From assembly GCF_021502655.1 (NCBI RefSeq), contig NZ_JAKFFT010000004.1, positions 1,054,001 to 1,118,000 on the forward strand: a stretch of DNA of 64,000 bases, written 5' to 3'. Source of the DNA: Dyadobacter sp. CY347 (GTDB taxonomy: Bacteria; Bacteroidota; Bacteroidia; Cytophagales; Spirosomataceae). The translations under genes were made by a program, and so were the position numbers. Positions 10,056 to 19,307 of the stretch are shown piece by piece. The notes beneath the pieces were generated by a model. That model searched no databases and was not told the origin of the DNA. It saw only the letters and a program-made list of their open reading frames with translations. Numbering within the stretch: position 1 is the first letter of the stretch; each line of letters opens with the position of its first letter.

Positions 10056-10083
10056 AAAAAAACCGGGCAATGTGGTTGTCCGG
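10056..10083 (-). terminator. Terminator of the acidic small protein gene
   Basis: On the minus strand an 8-bp stem (10063-10070 with 10076-10083, one A-C mismatch) and 5-nt loop are followed by seven Ts (10062-10056). It lies between the acidic-protein gene and the epimerase, separating their transcription. Confidence 0.6.
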
Positions 10084-10105
10084 CTTTAAGATATGTTTGA
10101 GGAGA

Positions 10106-10435
10106 CTAGTCGCCCTGGTTTTCTTCCAAGTTTTCGTGATTGTCCCCGCCGAGGCTGTAATAGTTATTTTCTTCGTCTTCTCTGCCGATCATTTCGTCCT
10201 CATCATCATCTTCTGACCCCGGAACGTCCAGGTCATCGCCTACCAGATCATCGTCGAAGGATTTTTCATTCCAGTCATCCGATTCCAGTTCGATTTCGCT
10301 TTTTACTTTTGAAATGTCTTCGGGATCAATGTCCGGATCAATTAAGCCCTGACGAAAAATGTCTTCTTCCGCAGGATAGTTTCCCGGCAAGTCGTCGTCA
10401 AACAATTCATCGTCATCATCATCGTATGGATTCAT
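10106..10435 (-). CDS. Very acidic small hypothetical protein
   Basis: 109 residues, roughly 40 percent Asp and Glu, starting MNPYDDDDDELFDDDLPG. There is no signal peptide, membrane segment or recognised domain; the chain is probably disordered. It has its own terminator just downstream. I do not recognise the family, although short acidic proteins like this are common in Cytophagales. An acidic chaperone-like or nucleic-acid-mimic role is possible but unsupported. Confidence 0.65.
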   Translation of the reverse strand: MNPYDDDDDELFDDDLPGNYPAEEDIFRQGLIDPDIDPEDISKVKSEIELESDDWNEKSFDDDLVGDDLDVPGSEDDDEDEMIGREDEENNYYSLGGDNHENLEENQGD

Positions 10436-10654
10436 AGCTCAAAATTTATTGGTTTACTAGTTGTAAGCGAGGTTTTTGTTCTTTTTACGATTCAAAGATG
10501 TTAAAAAAAATCATTCCAATTTACATTTAATTAAGGAAAATTGAAGGTGCACAACAAGTAATAAAGTTTCAGTGAAATGCTTTCTATTATAGATACGGAA
10601 TTTGTCTGGCAAGCGGCTAGCGCTTTATTTATTTAACTCATTATTACTCATTAC

Positions 10655-11938
10655 ATGAGCAGAAAATTATCAAAATTCACAGGGGCATTTTTGGCATTAG
10701 CGGGCGCTACGGGCTTGTTTGCTTACACGAATGTTCCGGTTAATCCTCTTACATCCGGTAACAAAAAATTCCCGATCGAAGCGGCTGACCTCAAACTTCC
10801 TGCCGGCTTCTCGGCCAAGATCCTGGCCACGGACCTGGGCGCAACGCGGCATATGGTGATCGGGAAAAACGGGGATATGTATGTGAAGCTTTCCAAACTG
10901 AAAGACGGAAAAGGAATTTATCACATCAAGGACGCAAACGGCGACGGTGAAATCGAGAGCAAGACCCTTTTCGGCGATTACCCGGGAACAGGCATTGCGA
11001 TCAAGAACGGCTATTTATACAGCTCTTCAAACAAAGGTGTTTTTCGTTATAAACTCAATGAAAAAGAGGAAGTTGTAGATTTTGAAAAACCAGAAAAAAT
11101 CATTGAAGGGCTTACCGATCACGGCCGCGACAATGCTAAGCCGATTACGCTGGATAATGCGGGAAACATTTATGTGACGGTTGGTTCATATAGCGATAAC
11201 TGCCGCGAAACCGGATCCGGCAAAGGAATGTCGCCCTGCACGATCCTGGATTCTGCGGGCGGAATATGGAAATTCAAGGCGGATAAGGCCGGACAGACCT
11301 TTTCTGACGGCGTTCGTTTTGCAACAGGTGTAAAAAACGCAGTAGGCATAGATTGGGATCAAAAAACGGGTGCATTGTATGCAACTGTGCACGGCAGAGG
11401 TAAGTTTGACGATTTCTACCCTCAGTATTACACGCCGAAACAAAGTGCAGAGCTTCCGGCTGAAACCCTTTACAAATTAAAGGAAGGCGACGATGCGGGC
11501 TGGCCTTACATTTACTACGACCATTTCCAAAACAAAAAGATCCTTGCGCCTGAATATGGCGGCGATGGGAAGAAAACGGCAGGTGAGAAAGCGATCAATC
11601 CTTTGGTAGCATTTCCGGCGCATCTCGGACCTAACGCGATCATGTTCTATACGGGCAGCCAGTTTCCGGCCAGATATAAAAATGGCGCGTTCATTGCGTT
11701 TCACAGTCAATCCGCGGAGTTGAAAAAAGGCTATCTCGTTGCATTTGTGCCATTTGTGAATGGTAAGGCTGGTAAATGGGAGATTTTCGCTGATAATTTC
11801 GCCGGAACGGATCTGGTAAAACCAACCGGCCCGATCCAGCATCGCCCATGCGGCCTCGCACAAGGTCCTGATGGCGCACTTTACGTAACCGACGACCTGA
11901 ACGGCACTATTTTCAAAATTGATTACAAGAAGAAATAG
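10655..11938 (+). CDS. PQQ-type sugar (sorbosone) dehydrogenase-like beta-propeller protein
   Basis: 427 residues. The N-terminus (KLSKFTGAFLALAGATGLFAYTN) is an uncleaved anchor or signal peptide. The body is a six-bladed propeller of the glucose/L-sorbosone dehydrogenase family: LPAGFSAKILATDLGATRHM, ITLDNAGNIYVTVGS, GVKNAVGIDWD, GDDAGWPYIYYDHF, and the late blade HRPCGLAQGPDGALYVTDDLNGTIFKID. Homologues oxidise aldoses or sorbosone in the periplasm with PQQ or haem partners. The DUF1549/PSCyt operon nearby could accept the electrons, which is inference. Convergent on an SDR remnant and a DUF1080 gene. Confidence 0.85.
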   Translation: MSRKLSKFTGAFLALAGATGLFAYTNVPVNPLTSGNKKFPIEAADLKLPAGFSAKILATDLGATRHMVIGKNGDMYVKLSKLKDGKGIYHIKDANGDGEIESKTLFGDYPGTGIAIKNGYLYSSSNKGVFRYKLNEKEEVVDFEKPEKIIEGLTDHGRDNAKPITLDNAGNIYVTVGSYSDNCRETGSGKGMSPCTILDSAGGIWKFKADKAGQTFSDGVRFATGVKNAVGIDWDQKTGALYATVHGRGKFDDFYPQYYTPKQSAELPAETLYKLKEGDDAGWPYIYYDHFQNKKILAPEYGGDGKKTAGEKAINPLVAFPAHLGPNAIMFYTGSQFPARYKNGAFIAFHSQSAELKKGYLVAFVPFVNGKAGKWEIFADNFAGTDLVKPTGPIQHRPCGLAQGPDGALYVTDDLNGTIFKIDYKKK

Positions 11939-11939
11939 C

Positions 11940-12071
11940 TTAGAGGCTTAATCCGCCATCTACATAAATATTCTGGCCGGTGATGAAGCGTCCTGCTTCG
12001 GAGCAGAATAAAACGGCCATGGCAGCACAATCCTTCGGGTCACTAATCTGGCCCGAAGGATTGATCTTCAT
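11940..12071 (-). pseudogene. C-terminal remnant of an SDR oxidoreductase
   Basis: The minus strand encodes 43 residues from an ATG at 12071 to a TAA at 11940, containing SDPKDCAAMAVLFCSEAG and RFITGQNIYVDGGLSL. This is the standard C-terminal end of short-chain dehydrogenases (ITGQ-hxVDGG). The Rossmann and YxxxK parts are absent. It begins inside the stop codon of the upstream DUF1080 gene (TAATG), so the junction that replaced the rest of the SDR coincides with that gene end. It might still be translated by coupling, but cannot be an active dehydrogenase. Confidence 0.8.
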
Positions 12072-12856
12072 TAAAAATCCGTATCAGCATTACTGAGTGA
12101 CTCGTCTTTCACCCAAATATTCCGGTAATAAACATCGTGGCCTTCGGATTGCAGTTTTAAACCGCCCGGTGTATCTGTAATGCCTTTTCCGCCATCGTTG
12201 CCACCATCAATTCCTGAATTAGGACCACCCCAAACCTGGCTGATCTGCTGATTGGTATGAACTTTTTTACCATTGAAATACAAGGTTACCATGGGTTTTT
12301 CCACCATCTTTCCATCCTTGAAACGCGCCGCCCTGAACAAAATATCATAAGAATTCCATTTGCCTATGCCATTGTAAGCCGCATATGGCGATTTGGATTC
12401 ATTGATAACGGCCGCCATTCCATGTGAAGTTGTATCGCCGTCCAGGACCTGGATTTCATAACGGTTCTGCAAATAAACGCCGCTGTTGCCGCCTTCTTTT
12501 GTGATCAGAAATTCCACATGCGCACGGAAGTCCTTGAACTGCTTTTTGGTGACAATGTCTGCTGAGCCATATTTGCCGCCGGCCGAAGCAGGGTCATTGC
12601 AATTGATCACCGTTCCTTTGTCAACCGGATCGTTCACGACGGTCCATTTGATAGGAGGCTTTGCCGAGAAACGAGGGCCTTCCCAATAGATCCATTTTTC
12701 GTCCAGCATCTTGCGGCTGCCATCCATGAAAACCTCCGCGCCTTTGGGAGCCTTGGTTCCGACTCCTACTTGCGCCTGCGCCGCCGCTACAAATGCAATG
12801 GCAAGTATGCCTTGGACCGTAACGACCATCTTTATTTTGGAAAATATCTGCTTCAT
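12071..12856 (-). CDS. DUF1080 (3-keto-disaccharide hydrolase) secreted protein
   Basis: 261 residues with a signal peptide (to about residue 28, AAAQAQ). The remainder is a DUF1080 concanavalin-like fold: VFMDGSRKMLDEKWIYWEGP, then FKDFRAHVEFLITKEGGNSGVYLQNRYEIQVLD, NSYDILFRAARFKDGK, VTLYFNGKKVHTN, and the late strand DTPGGLKLQSEGHDVYYRNIWVK. Members hydrolyse 3-keto-glycosides produced by sugar 3-dehydrogenases. With an epimerase and a sugar dehydrogenase next door, a periplasmic or surface role in oxidised-sugar cleavage is reasonable. It overlaps the SDR remnant by one base. Confidence 0.9.
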   Translation of the reverse strand: MKQIFSKIKMVVTVQGILAIAFVAAAQAQVGVGTKAPKGAEVFMDGSRKMLDEKWIYWEGPRFSAKPPIKWTVVNDPVDKGTVINCNDPASAGGKYGSADIVTKKQFKDFRAHVEFLITKEGGNSGVYLQNRYEIQVLDGDTTSHGMAAVINESKSPYAAYNGIGKWNSYDILFRAARFKDGKMVEKPMVTLYFNGKKVHTNQQISQVWGGPNSGIDGGNDGGKGITDTPGGLKLQSEGHDVYYRNIWVKDESLSNADTDF

Positions 12857-13133
12857 ATAGAATGGTTAAGGATTAAATGTCTGTTTATACCAAATGTCTT
12901 CTGGCATAGAGCATAAGGCTTTCTGAATTTGTAAATACTCTTTTTGCGATCTTTTTGTTGTAATGTAGAACAAAAACCACAAGTAACTCAACGTATAATA
13001 ATGTAAAAATCAGTCGGTTCCACACTCACAGCACTTTTAGGAATAAAAGTAGGTGTGATGTTAATGGAACAGTTCTTTTTACCGAGAGCGCATAAATTAT
13101 TAAAGTCGATGTTGAACTATTACGAGGAGAGCG

Positions 13134-13643
13134 ATGATGAACAGCACACATACCAAAGGCAGCGTGAATACCTTAACGAGTGTATTTGCAACCAGAACAG
13201 ATGCGGAAAACGCATATAAGGCATTATTAAAATTAGGATATGAAGCGGGAGAAATCACGCTGATCATGTCGGAAGAAACGAGCGAAAGGCTTTATCAATA
13301 TCATGATAAGGACCTTGATTATAATCGCGAATCCAGCTTAGGAAAAGGTAAAAAGCTACAAGTAACCAGAATCTCGGATGCATTGGATGTGTATGGTAGG
13401 TTTGTGGCGATTCCGGGACTGGCACTTGTAGTGGCAGGAAAATTAGACGAAGGCGGCCAGCGGGCTATTGCGGGCACTGTATTGTCTGACGAATATGCGA
13501 CATATTTTCAGAGACGCATTCAGGAAGGTGAAATCCTCATCGATTTCGGCCTGCACAATCTAAAAGAGCGCAACCTGATCATCAACCTTTGGGAAAATTA
13601 CGGCGGTTATTCGTTGGTCCGTAAGATCAATAATGCTGCGTAA
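13134..13643 (+). CDS. General-stress-17M/YflT-like protein
   Basis: 169 residues, start ATG 13134 (or 13137) preceded by AGGAGA about seven bases upstream, an unusually clear Shine-Dalgarno for this phylum. The N-terminus, SVFATRTDAENAYKALLKLGYEAGEITLIMSEET, matches the heat-induced stress-protein YflT/GSP-17M domain. In the middle IPGLALVVAGKL keeps the short hydrophobic turn typical of these proteins, and the C-terminal third (FQRRIQEGEILIDFG) resembles the domain repeat. It is cytoplasmic; the role is unknown beyond stress association in Bacilli. A bidirectional terminator follows. Confidence 0.65.
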   Translation: MMNSTHTKGSVNTLTSVFATRTDAENAYKALLKLGYEAGEITLIMSEETSERLYQYHDKDLDYNRESSLGKGKKLQVTRISDALDVYGRFVAIPGLALVVAGKLDEGGQRAIAGTVLSDEYATYFQRRIQEGEILIDFGLHNLKERNLIINLWENYGGYSLVRKINNAA

Positions 13644-13663
13644 TATTTTCTTTAATTGAAAAG

Positions 13664-13700
13664 AAGCCATGTAGGAGAAATCCAGCATGGCTTTTTCGTT
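13664..13700. terminator. Bidirectional terminator between stress protein and S9 peptidase
   Basis: Arms AAGCCATG (13664-13671) and CATGGCTT (13686-13693), 14-base loop, T-rich after it on plus and A-rich before it, serving two convergent genes. Confidence 0.7.
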
Positions 13701-16073
13701 TTACAAATGCTCTTCAAAAAGTTTAAGGATCCGCTTGTACTCGTCGGTCCACGACGATGCTTCCACAAATGCGTGGTCTTCCATGGGGTAGGAAGCCAGT
13801 TCCCAATTGTTCTTGCCCAATTCGATAAGCCGCTGCGAAAGTCGCACAACGTCCTGATAATGAACATTAACATCAACCATTCCGTGGCACATGAGCAAAT
13901 GGTTTTTAAGTCCGGCAGCATGATAGATCGGTGAGCTTTTCCGGTAAGCCAGGCTGTCCGATTGCGGTTCATTCAGAATGTCGGCCGTGTAAGGATGATT
14001 ATATGAGGCCCAATCCGTCACCGGGCGCAATGCTGCTCCGGCAGCGAACACTTCCGGTGTTGTAAATAGGCCCATTAATGTGATAAAACCTCCGTAAGAG
14101 CCGCCGTAGATGCCAATTTTTTTGGGGTTAATCCCGTAATTTTTAATCAGCCATTTTGCGCCATCTGTGTTGTCCGTGAGATCTTTACCGCCCATAAATC
14201 TGTAAATTCCCGTTCGCCAGTCGCGGCCGTAACCGGAGCTTGCGCGATAATCCAGGTCAAGCACAGTGTAACCCTTGTCAACGAGCATGTTGTTGAACAT
14301 ATATTCCCGGAAATACTGGCTCCACCATTTATGCGCATTTTGTAAATAACCCGCACCATGCACAAAAATCACCGCTTTGCCATTTGATTTCTTAGGTTCG
14401 TAAACGCGCGCATAAATGTCCTGCCCGTCAGTGGCCTTAATGGTGACCACTTTTGCTTTTCGCCAGGGATAAGAAAGGAACTCGGCCGTTGTGGATTTGG
14501 TAACTTGCTCAGGCTGTGAAGTTTTGGTGCTTGCGCCAGTGTTATCCATTACAAACAGCTCCCAGGGAACATTGCTTTGGGAATAGCGGACAGCCATTTT
14601 GGTCTCATCAGGCGATAATGTCACCTCGTGCGCACCGGTCTGCTGCGTTATGCGTGTGCGCTGCCCGCCGGTTACAGGCATTTTATAAAAATGCTGCTCG
14701 CCGGGATGTACTTCGTTGGTTATGAGGTAAAAAGACTTTTTGTCTTTGGATAAAACAACTTGCTGCACTTCAAATTTCCCGGAGGTAAGGGCCGTTTTCT
14801 TGCCGCTGGCAACATTAATACTATAAAGATGCGAGTAACCCGTTTCTTCACTCTGAAAGTAAATGGTGTTGTCATCAATAAAGCCGATTTCGCCTGAACT
14901 CATCGGATAGCCGCCTATTCCCGGCCCGCCGATCCAGGCTTCATCCCGCTGGCGATCAAGCAATTTCAATGTTAATGTTTCGGGATCAAGTGCCATGATC
15001 CAACGGTCCTTGCCGTCGAGCGATCGCACCACCACAACTGCATTCTTACTGTTATCCGACCAGAACGGCCCATTAATAATCACATCCCGCTCTTTGTTTT
15101 TCCACGCAGAATCTTGCTTAGGATAGTCTTTCAGATAATCCGGTTTATCGCTGATGCCCGGAATGTCCTTCACGCTGACTTTTAATGTTGTATCTTTTTT
15201 CACCTGATAAACCCAGAATTCAGATTGTGAAGCTGGTGCACCAACTTTGGTCCTGGCATCGATATCTTCCGTAAAACCCGATTCTGTAACATAATTCGGA
15301 ACAATGGTCGACTTTGCGGATTTATTTGATTGCGTCAGTCTGTAAGTGATAAACTGCCCGTCCGGACTGATCTGCTGATTGGAGACATTCTTTTCGCCGA
15401 GGTAGATTTCTTTGGGATAAGGCGCTTTTTCCGCGTCTGTTATTTTTTTACCCGCATCCTTTTTCTCTTTGCGCTCTTTTAAAACCTCGAACATTGCCAG
15501 CTGATCGTCTTTCAGAAACTTTTCCTGGCCTTCCAGTTTACCATCCGATTTCTTCGTTCCTGTCTTGAAATCAGTCAGTTGGCTCAAAAGTCCGTTATCC
15601 AGGGCTATGCTGAACAAGTTCACTCCCCTCGTAAAAATCACGCGCTGATCATCACCGCTGAAAGCCGGATTATTTTCCCGCTCAACAGTGTTCGTGAGTT
15701 GCCGGATTTTGAAATCACTTGTCGAGATCAGATAAATGTCCCCATTCTTCTCGTACAGCCTTTCCGTTTTTTGCTGATTATAAACGTCACTTTTGACCGG
15801 CAAACTTTTACGCGTGGCCGGGGCTATCTTGCTTATTTTTTTCGACGCGAGGTCATAGCCATACAATGAGTCAGCCGCATTCTTATCCGGATTCCAATTG
15901 AAATAGATCGTCTTACTATCCTCCGACCAATATACATCCGTCGGCGAAGTGCCCATCCATTTCTTCGGATCCCGCATAATTTTCTCAACTGTAAGCGTGC
16001 CGAGGGTTTGGGCCTTTGATGATTGTGTAAGCAAATAAATGGCTACTAAGGCTAGGCGAAAGAAGTGCAGCAT
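13701..16073 (-). CDS. S9-family prolyl oligopeptidase / dipeptidyl peptidase
   Basis: About 790 residues from the ATG at 16073, which starts a signal peptide (MLHFFRLALVAIYLLTQSSKAQ); the frame is open to 16127 but that would bury the signal. A WD/DPP4-like beta-propeller (residues about 25-530) precedes an alpha/beta hydrolase domain. The nucleophile lies in IYGGSYGGF, the acid in CHGMVDVNVHYQD and the histidine in YPMEDHAF, a complete S9 triad. It should cleave X-Pro or similar dipeptides from peptides in the periplasm. It is divergent from an M1 aminopeptidase gene, suggesting joint peptide scavenging. Confidence 0.95.
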   Translation of the reverse strand: MLHFFRLALVAIYLLTQSSKAQTLGTLTVEKIMRDPKKWMGTSPTDVYWSEDSKTIYFNWNPDKNAADSLYGYDLASKKISKIAPATRKSLPVKSDVYNQQKTERLYEKNGDIYLISTSDFKIRQLTNTVERENNPAFSGDDQRVIFTRGVNLFSIALDNGLLSQLTDFKTGTKKSDGKLEGQEKFLKDDQLAMFEVLKERKEKKDAGKKITDAEKAPYPKEIYLGEKNVSNQQISPDGQFITYRLTQSNKSAKSTIVPNYVTESGFTEDIDARTKVGAPASQSEFWVYQVKKDTTLKVSVKDIPGISDKPDYLKDYPKQDSAWKNKERDVIINGPFWSDNSKNAVVVVRSLDGKDRWIMALDPETLTLKLLDRQRDEAWIGGPGIGGYPMSSGEIGFIDDNTIYFQSEETGYSHLYSINVASGKKTALTSGKFEVQQVVLSKDKKSFYLITNEVHPGEQHFYKMPVTGGQRTRITQQTGAHEVTLSPDETKMAVRYSQSNVPWELFVMDNTGASTKTSQPEQVTKSTTAEFLSYPWRKAKVVTIKATDGQDIYARVYEPKKSNGKAVIFVHGAGYLQNAHKWWSQYFREYMFNNMLVDKGYTVLDLDYRASSGYGRDWRTGIYRFMGGKDLTDNTDGAKWLIKNYGINPKKIGIYGGSYGGFITLMGLFTTPEVFAAGAALRPVTDWASYNHPYTADILNEPQSDSLAYRKSSPIYHAAGLKNHLLMCHGMVDVNVHYQDVVRLSQRLIELGKNNWELASYPMEDHAFVEASSWTDEYKRILKLFEEHL

Positions 16074-16191
16074 ATGGGAATTAGACTTTTTGATTCGTAG
16101 ATTAAATATACTGATGTTATGATACATCGAAGAAAGGCACTAAAAGTTAACGCTGCAAATGCTATTTTTGGCGGTTACCATTTACTCGTGT

Positions 16192-18696
16192 ATGAAAATT
16201 TCTGGCTGGATTGCTTTATTGATTGTTGTTTTGTTTCAGTTTGGATGCTCGGACCAGAAAGCGGAATTACCTGACAAAGGTGTTAGTTATCAGCTGAATG
16301 AGCGGCGGAAAAATACAATTGACAGCATTGATTATAACATTCAGCTTGACATTCCGAGTAAAAAAAATGAGCAGATAAAAGGCATCGAAACCATTTCCTT
16401 CAACCTGAATGCGCTCGATTCAGCACTGGTTTTAGATTTTAATTCAGATAGCACCCACATTATTTCCGTCCAATCGGAAGGTGACGAAGTTGATTTTGAA
16501 GTGGCAAACCAGCACATCATCATCAGCCCCGAAAGCCTGAAAAAAGGAAGAAATACGCTCATGATTGGCTTCATGGCCGGTAACCTTTCCCTGAACCGAA
16601 GCGACGAATATTTATACACGCTCTTCGTCCCCGACCGCGCTTCGACCTGCTTTCCGTTGTTTGACCAACCCAATTTAAAGGCGACCTATACGCTAACATT
16701 AAGCGTCCCCGATGGCTGGGAAGCCGTTTCCAATGGCAGTTTGAAATCGAAAACTTCCAGGAGCGGTAAATGTGTTTTTCAGTTTGCCCAGACCAAGCCG
16801 ATCAGTTCCTATCTGTTTGCCTTTGCAGCCGGGAAGTTTTTTAAAACCAATAAAACGGTGAATGGCAGGCCGATGACCATGTACTACCGCGAAACGGATG
16901 CTGCCAAAGTGGAGCGGAACAAGAATGAAATTTTCAATCTGCACGCCAAATCGCTTTCCTGGCTGGAAGATTATACGCGCATTGATTACCCATTTGAAAA
17001 ATTTGATTTTGTGCTTATCCCCTCGTTTCAATACGGCGGAATGGAGCATCCGGGCTCTATATTTTATAATGAGTCGGCTCTTTTTCTGGACGAAAACGCC
17101 TCGTTGAATGAGAAAATGGCACGTGCGAGCGTGATCGCGCATGAGTCGGCGCATATGTGGTTTGGCGATCTGGTAACGATGGACTGGTTCAATGATGTCT
17201 GGCTGAAAGAGGTTTTTGCAAATTTCATGGCGGCTAAAATTGTTCATCCGAGCTTCCCCGAGATCAACCACGACTTGCGTTTCCTGCTGGCGCATTTTCC
17301 GGGTGCATATGATGTGGACCGGACGGCGGGCACCAACCCCGTTTTACAGGATCTGGGTAACCTTAAAAATGCCGGAACGCTATATGGGGCCATTATTTAC
17401 ATGAAAGCACCCATTGTAATGAGGCAGCTCGAACGGAAAATAGGAGCAAATCTTATGCAGGAAAGCCTGGGAGAATATTTGAAAACGTATTCATTCGGAA
17501 ACGCCCGCTGGGATGACCTCATCCGGATTATCGATAAAAAAACGCCGCTTAACATTGCGGATTGGAGCCGTGTGTGGGTTAAAACGCCGGGCATGCCGGA
17601 ATACATGTATGCAAATGATGCAGGAAACGGGAAATATGTTCAAAAACCGGATTCAGTATCTAATCGAACCTGGCAGCAACCGGTCGGCATGAAGGGTCTT
17701 GGGCAGAACAAGCAGCATTACCGCTTCCCGAACCCAGACGGAACTGCTTACGGTTACTTCCGGATGGACAGTACGAGCACAGATTATTTTTTTAAACATT
17801 ATAATAAATCCGGCGATTCTGTTCTTTCGAAGCCTGTTTTTCGCGGGGCAATGCTTGTGAATATTTGGGAAGGTTTTTTGCGCGGCGACGGGCCCGCAGC
17901 GGATAAGCTGCTGCGAGATATGCTGCGCACCTTGCCGAAGGAAAAAGATCCGCTACTGACCGATTATTTGTTGGGGCGTTTGCAAAGTCTCTGGTGGTCG
18001 TTTCTGAGTGATGAAAACCGCGCAAAATACCAGTCCGAAGTTGAGCGCGTAACCTGGGAGTTGCTCAATAAAACGACGGATAAGGGGATTAAAAAGTCTT
18101 ATTTCCGGACATTTAAACGCATTGCAGTAAGCCAGAATGCTTATACGAAGATGGAATCATTGTGGAATAGTACGCTGGTTTTAAAAGATCTGACCTTATC
18201 GGAAGAAGACAAAATTTCGCTGGCATATGAGCTTGCATTGAGGGGAACCGGGGATGTGAAAGGCATTTTACAGGCACAGCTGGATAGCACCAAAAACCCG
18301 GACCGCAAGGCGCGAATGCAGTTCGTGATCCCGTCATTAAGCCAAAATGAAAAGGAGCGCGATGCATTTTTCGAATCATTGAAAAAACCTGAAAACCGGG
18401 AGAAGGAAGCATGGGTGCTGGACGGCATTTCGAATCTAAACCATCCGTTACGGTCCGCAAGCGCAACCAAATATCTGCGGCCATCACTTGAACTGTTGCA
18501 GGAAATCCAGCTTACAGGAGACATCTTCTTCCCCACGCGCTGGACCAACGCCACGTTTTCGGGACATTCGTCCAAGGTGGCGACCGACATTGCCGCAAAA
18601 TTCCTCAATGAACATCCGAATTATCCTTACTTCCTCAAAAACAAAGTGTTGCAGGCTGTTGATATACCGCAAAGGGCAGTGCGATTGAAGCGTTAA
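16192..18696 (+). CDS. M1-family zinc aminopeptidase, lipoprotein
   Basis: 834 residues from the ATG at 16192 (MKISGWIALLIV); the open frame starts at 16159. A lipoprotein signal ends FQFGC-SDQ. The M1 domain has the zinc motif HESAHMWFGDLVTMDWFNDVWLKE (HExxH with the third ligand Glu 19 residues on) near residue 316. The substrate N-terminus motif, usually GAMEN, reads GGMEHPG about 35 residues earlier, a substitution I recall from other Bacteroidota M1 proteins. It probably removes N-terminal residues from peptides at the envelope, beside the divergently transcribed S9 peptidase. Confidence 0.93.
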   Translation: MKISGWIALLIVVLFQFGCSDQKAELPDKGVSYQLNERRKNTIDSIDYNIQLDIPSKKNEQIKGIETISFNLNALDSALVLDFNSDSTHIISVQSEGDEVDFEVANQHIIISPESLKKGRNTLMIGFMAGNLSLNRSDEYLYTLFVPDRASTCFPLFDQPNLKATYTLTLSVPDGWEAVSNGSLKSKTSRSGKCVFQFAQTKPISSYLFAFAAGKFFKTNKTVNGRPMTMYYRETDAAKVERNKNEIFNLHAKSLSWLEDYTRIDYPFEKFDFVLIPSFQYGGMEHPGSIFYNESALFLDENASLNEKMARASVIAHESAHMWFGDLVTMDWFNDVWLKEVFANFMAAKIVHPSFPEINHDLRFLLAHFPGAYDVDRTAGTNPVLQDLGNLKNAGTLYGAIIYMKAPIVMRQLERKIGANLMQESLGEYLKTYSFGNARWDDLIRIIDKKTPLNIADWSRVWVKTPGMPEYMYANDAGNGKYVQKPDSVSNRTWQQPVGMKGLGQNKQHYRFPNPDGTAYGYFRMDSTSTDYFFKHYNKSGDSVLSKPVFRGAMLVNIWEGFLRGDGPAADKLLRDMLRTLPKEKDPLLTDYLLGRLQSLWWSFLSDENRAKYQSEVERVTWELLNKTTDKGIKKSYFRTFKRIAVSQNAYTKMESLWNSTLVLKDLTLSEEDKISLAYELALRGTGDVKGILQAQLDSTKNPDRKARMQFVIPSLSQNEKERDAFFESLKKPENREKEAWVLDGISNLNHPLRSASATKYLRPSLELLQEIQLTGDIFFPTRWTNATFSGHSSKVATDIAAKFLNEHPNYPYFLKNKVLQAVDIPQRAVRLKR

Positions 18697-18803
18697 GGAG
18701 GGCGTTTCCGGCGTATGATGTTTTAGATTGGTTGTTAATATTAACCCATCATTAGCAATAACAGGCATTGTTTTTTTGAATTTAAAAATAAAAAACAAAC
18801 GCT

Positions 18804-19307
18804 ATGGAAAACAAACATTTTGCGACTGCCTACATCCGGGAGTTGGAGGCAGAGTACACTTCTACCAAAAAATGCCTCGAACGTATTCCGGAAACCGCGT
18901 ATGATTTCAAGCCACATCCCAAATCAATGGAAATGGGTTACCTCACGCTGCTCGTTGCCGAGATCCCGTTGTGGGTGGCGGTGATGGTGGAGGAGGGAGA
19001 GATTGATTTCATGACCTTCAAACATTTTGAAACCAGGGAACGGGAAGCTGTTGTACGTCACTTTGACGAAAATATCCAGCGTGCCAAAGCCGCTCTGCAA
19101 AATGCCACAGAGGAAAGTCTGGCGAAAGAATTCAGGCTGATGAACAATGGTCAATTGCTTTACGGCGAGCCTATGGTTGCGGCAATCGGATCAACAATTA
19201 ACCATTGGGTGCACCACCGCGGGCAGTTAACGGTTTATATGCGATTGAACGACATTGCAGTTCCCTCGATTTATGGCCCGTCTGCGGACGATAAAAGTTT
19301 CGGTTAA
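18804..19307 (+). CDS. DinB-family protein with one metal ligand missing
   Basis: 167 residues, a four-helix DinB_2 fold. The C-terminal signature NHWVHHRGQLTVYMRLNDI keeps two of the usual three metal-binding histidines. In the other helix (KSMEMGYLTLLVAEIP) the position normally His, as in LxxHVAEIP, is Leu. DinB proteins are metal-dependent thiol transferases or unknown hydrolases; this one may bind metal weakly or not at all. It overlaps the convergent HAD gene by four bases at the 3' end. Confidence 0.87.
   Translation: MENKHFATAYIRELEAEYTSTKKCLERIPETAYDFKPHPKSMEMGYLTLLVAEIPLWVAVMVEEGEIDFMTFKHFETREREAVVRHFDENIQRAKAALQNATEESLAKEFRLMNNGQLLYGEPMVAAIGSTINHWVHHRGQLTVYMRLNDIAVPSIYGPSADDKSFG

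Noticed and set aside
10063-10083. Extended N-terminus of the epimerase (start at 10070)
   Set aside because: It would be coded by a terminator stem; the ATG at 9989 fits the family length.
18730-18770. TTAACC-catca-TTAGCA before the DinB gene as a PHO-like site
   Set aside because: Right spacing but the second unit lacks TTAA and the gene has no link to phosphate.
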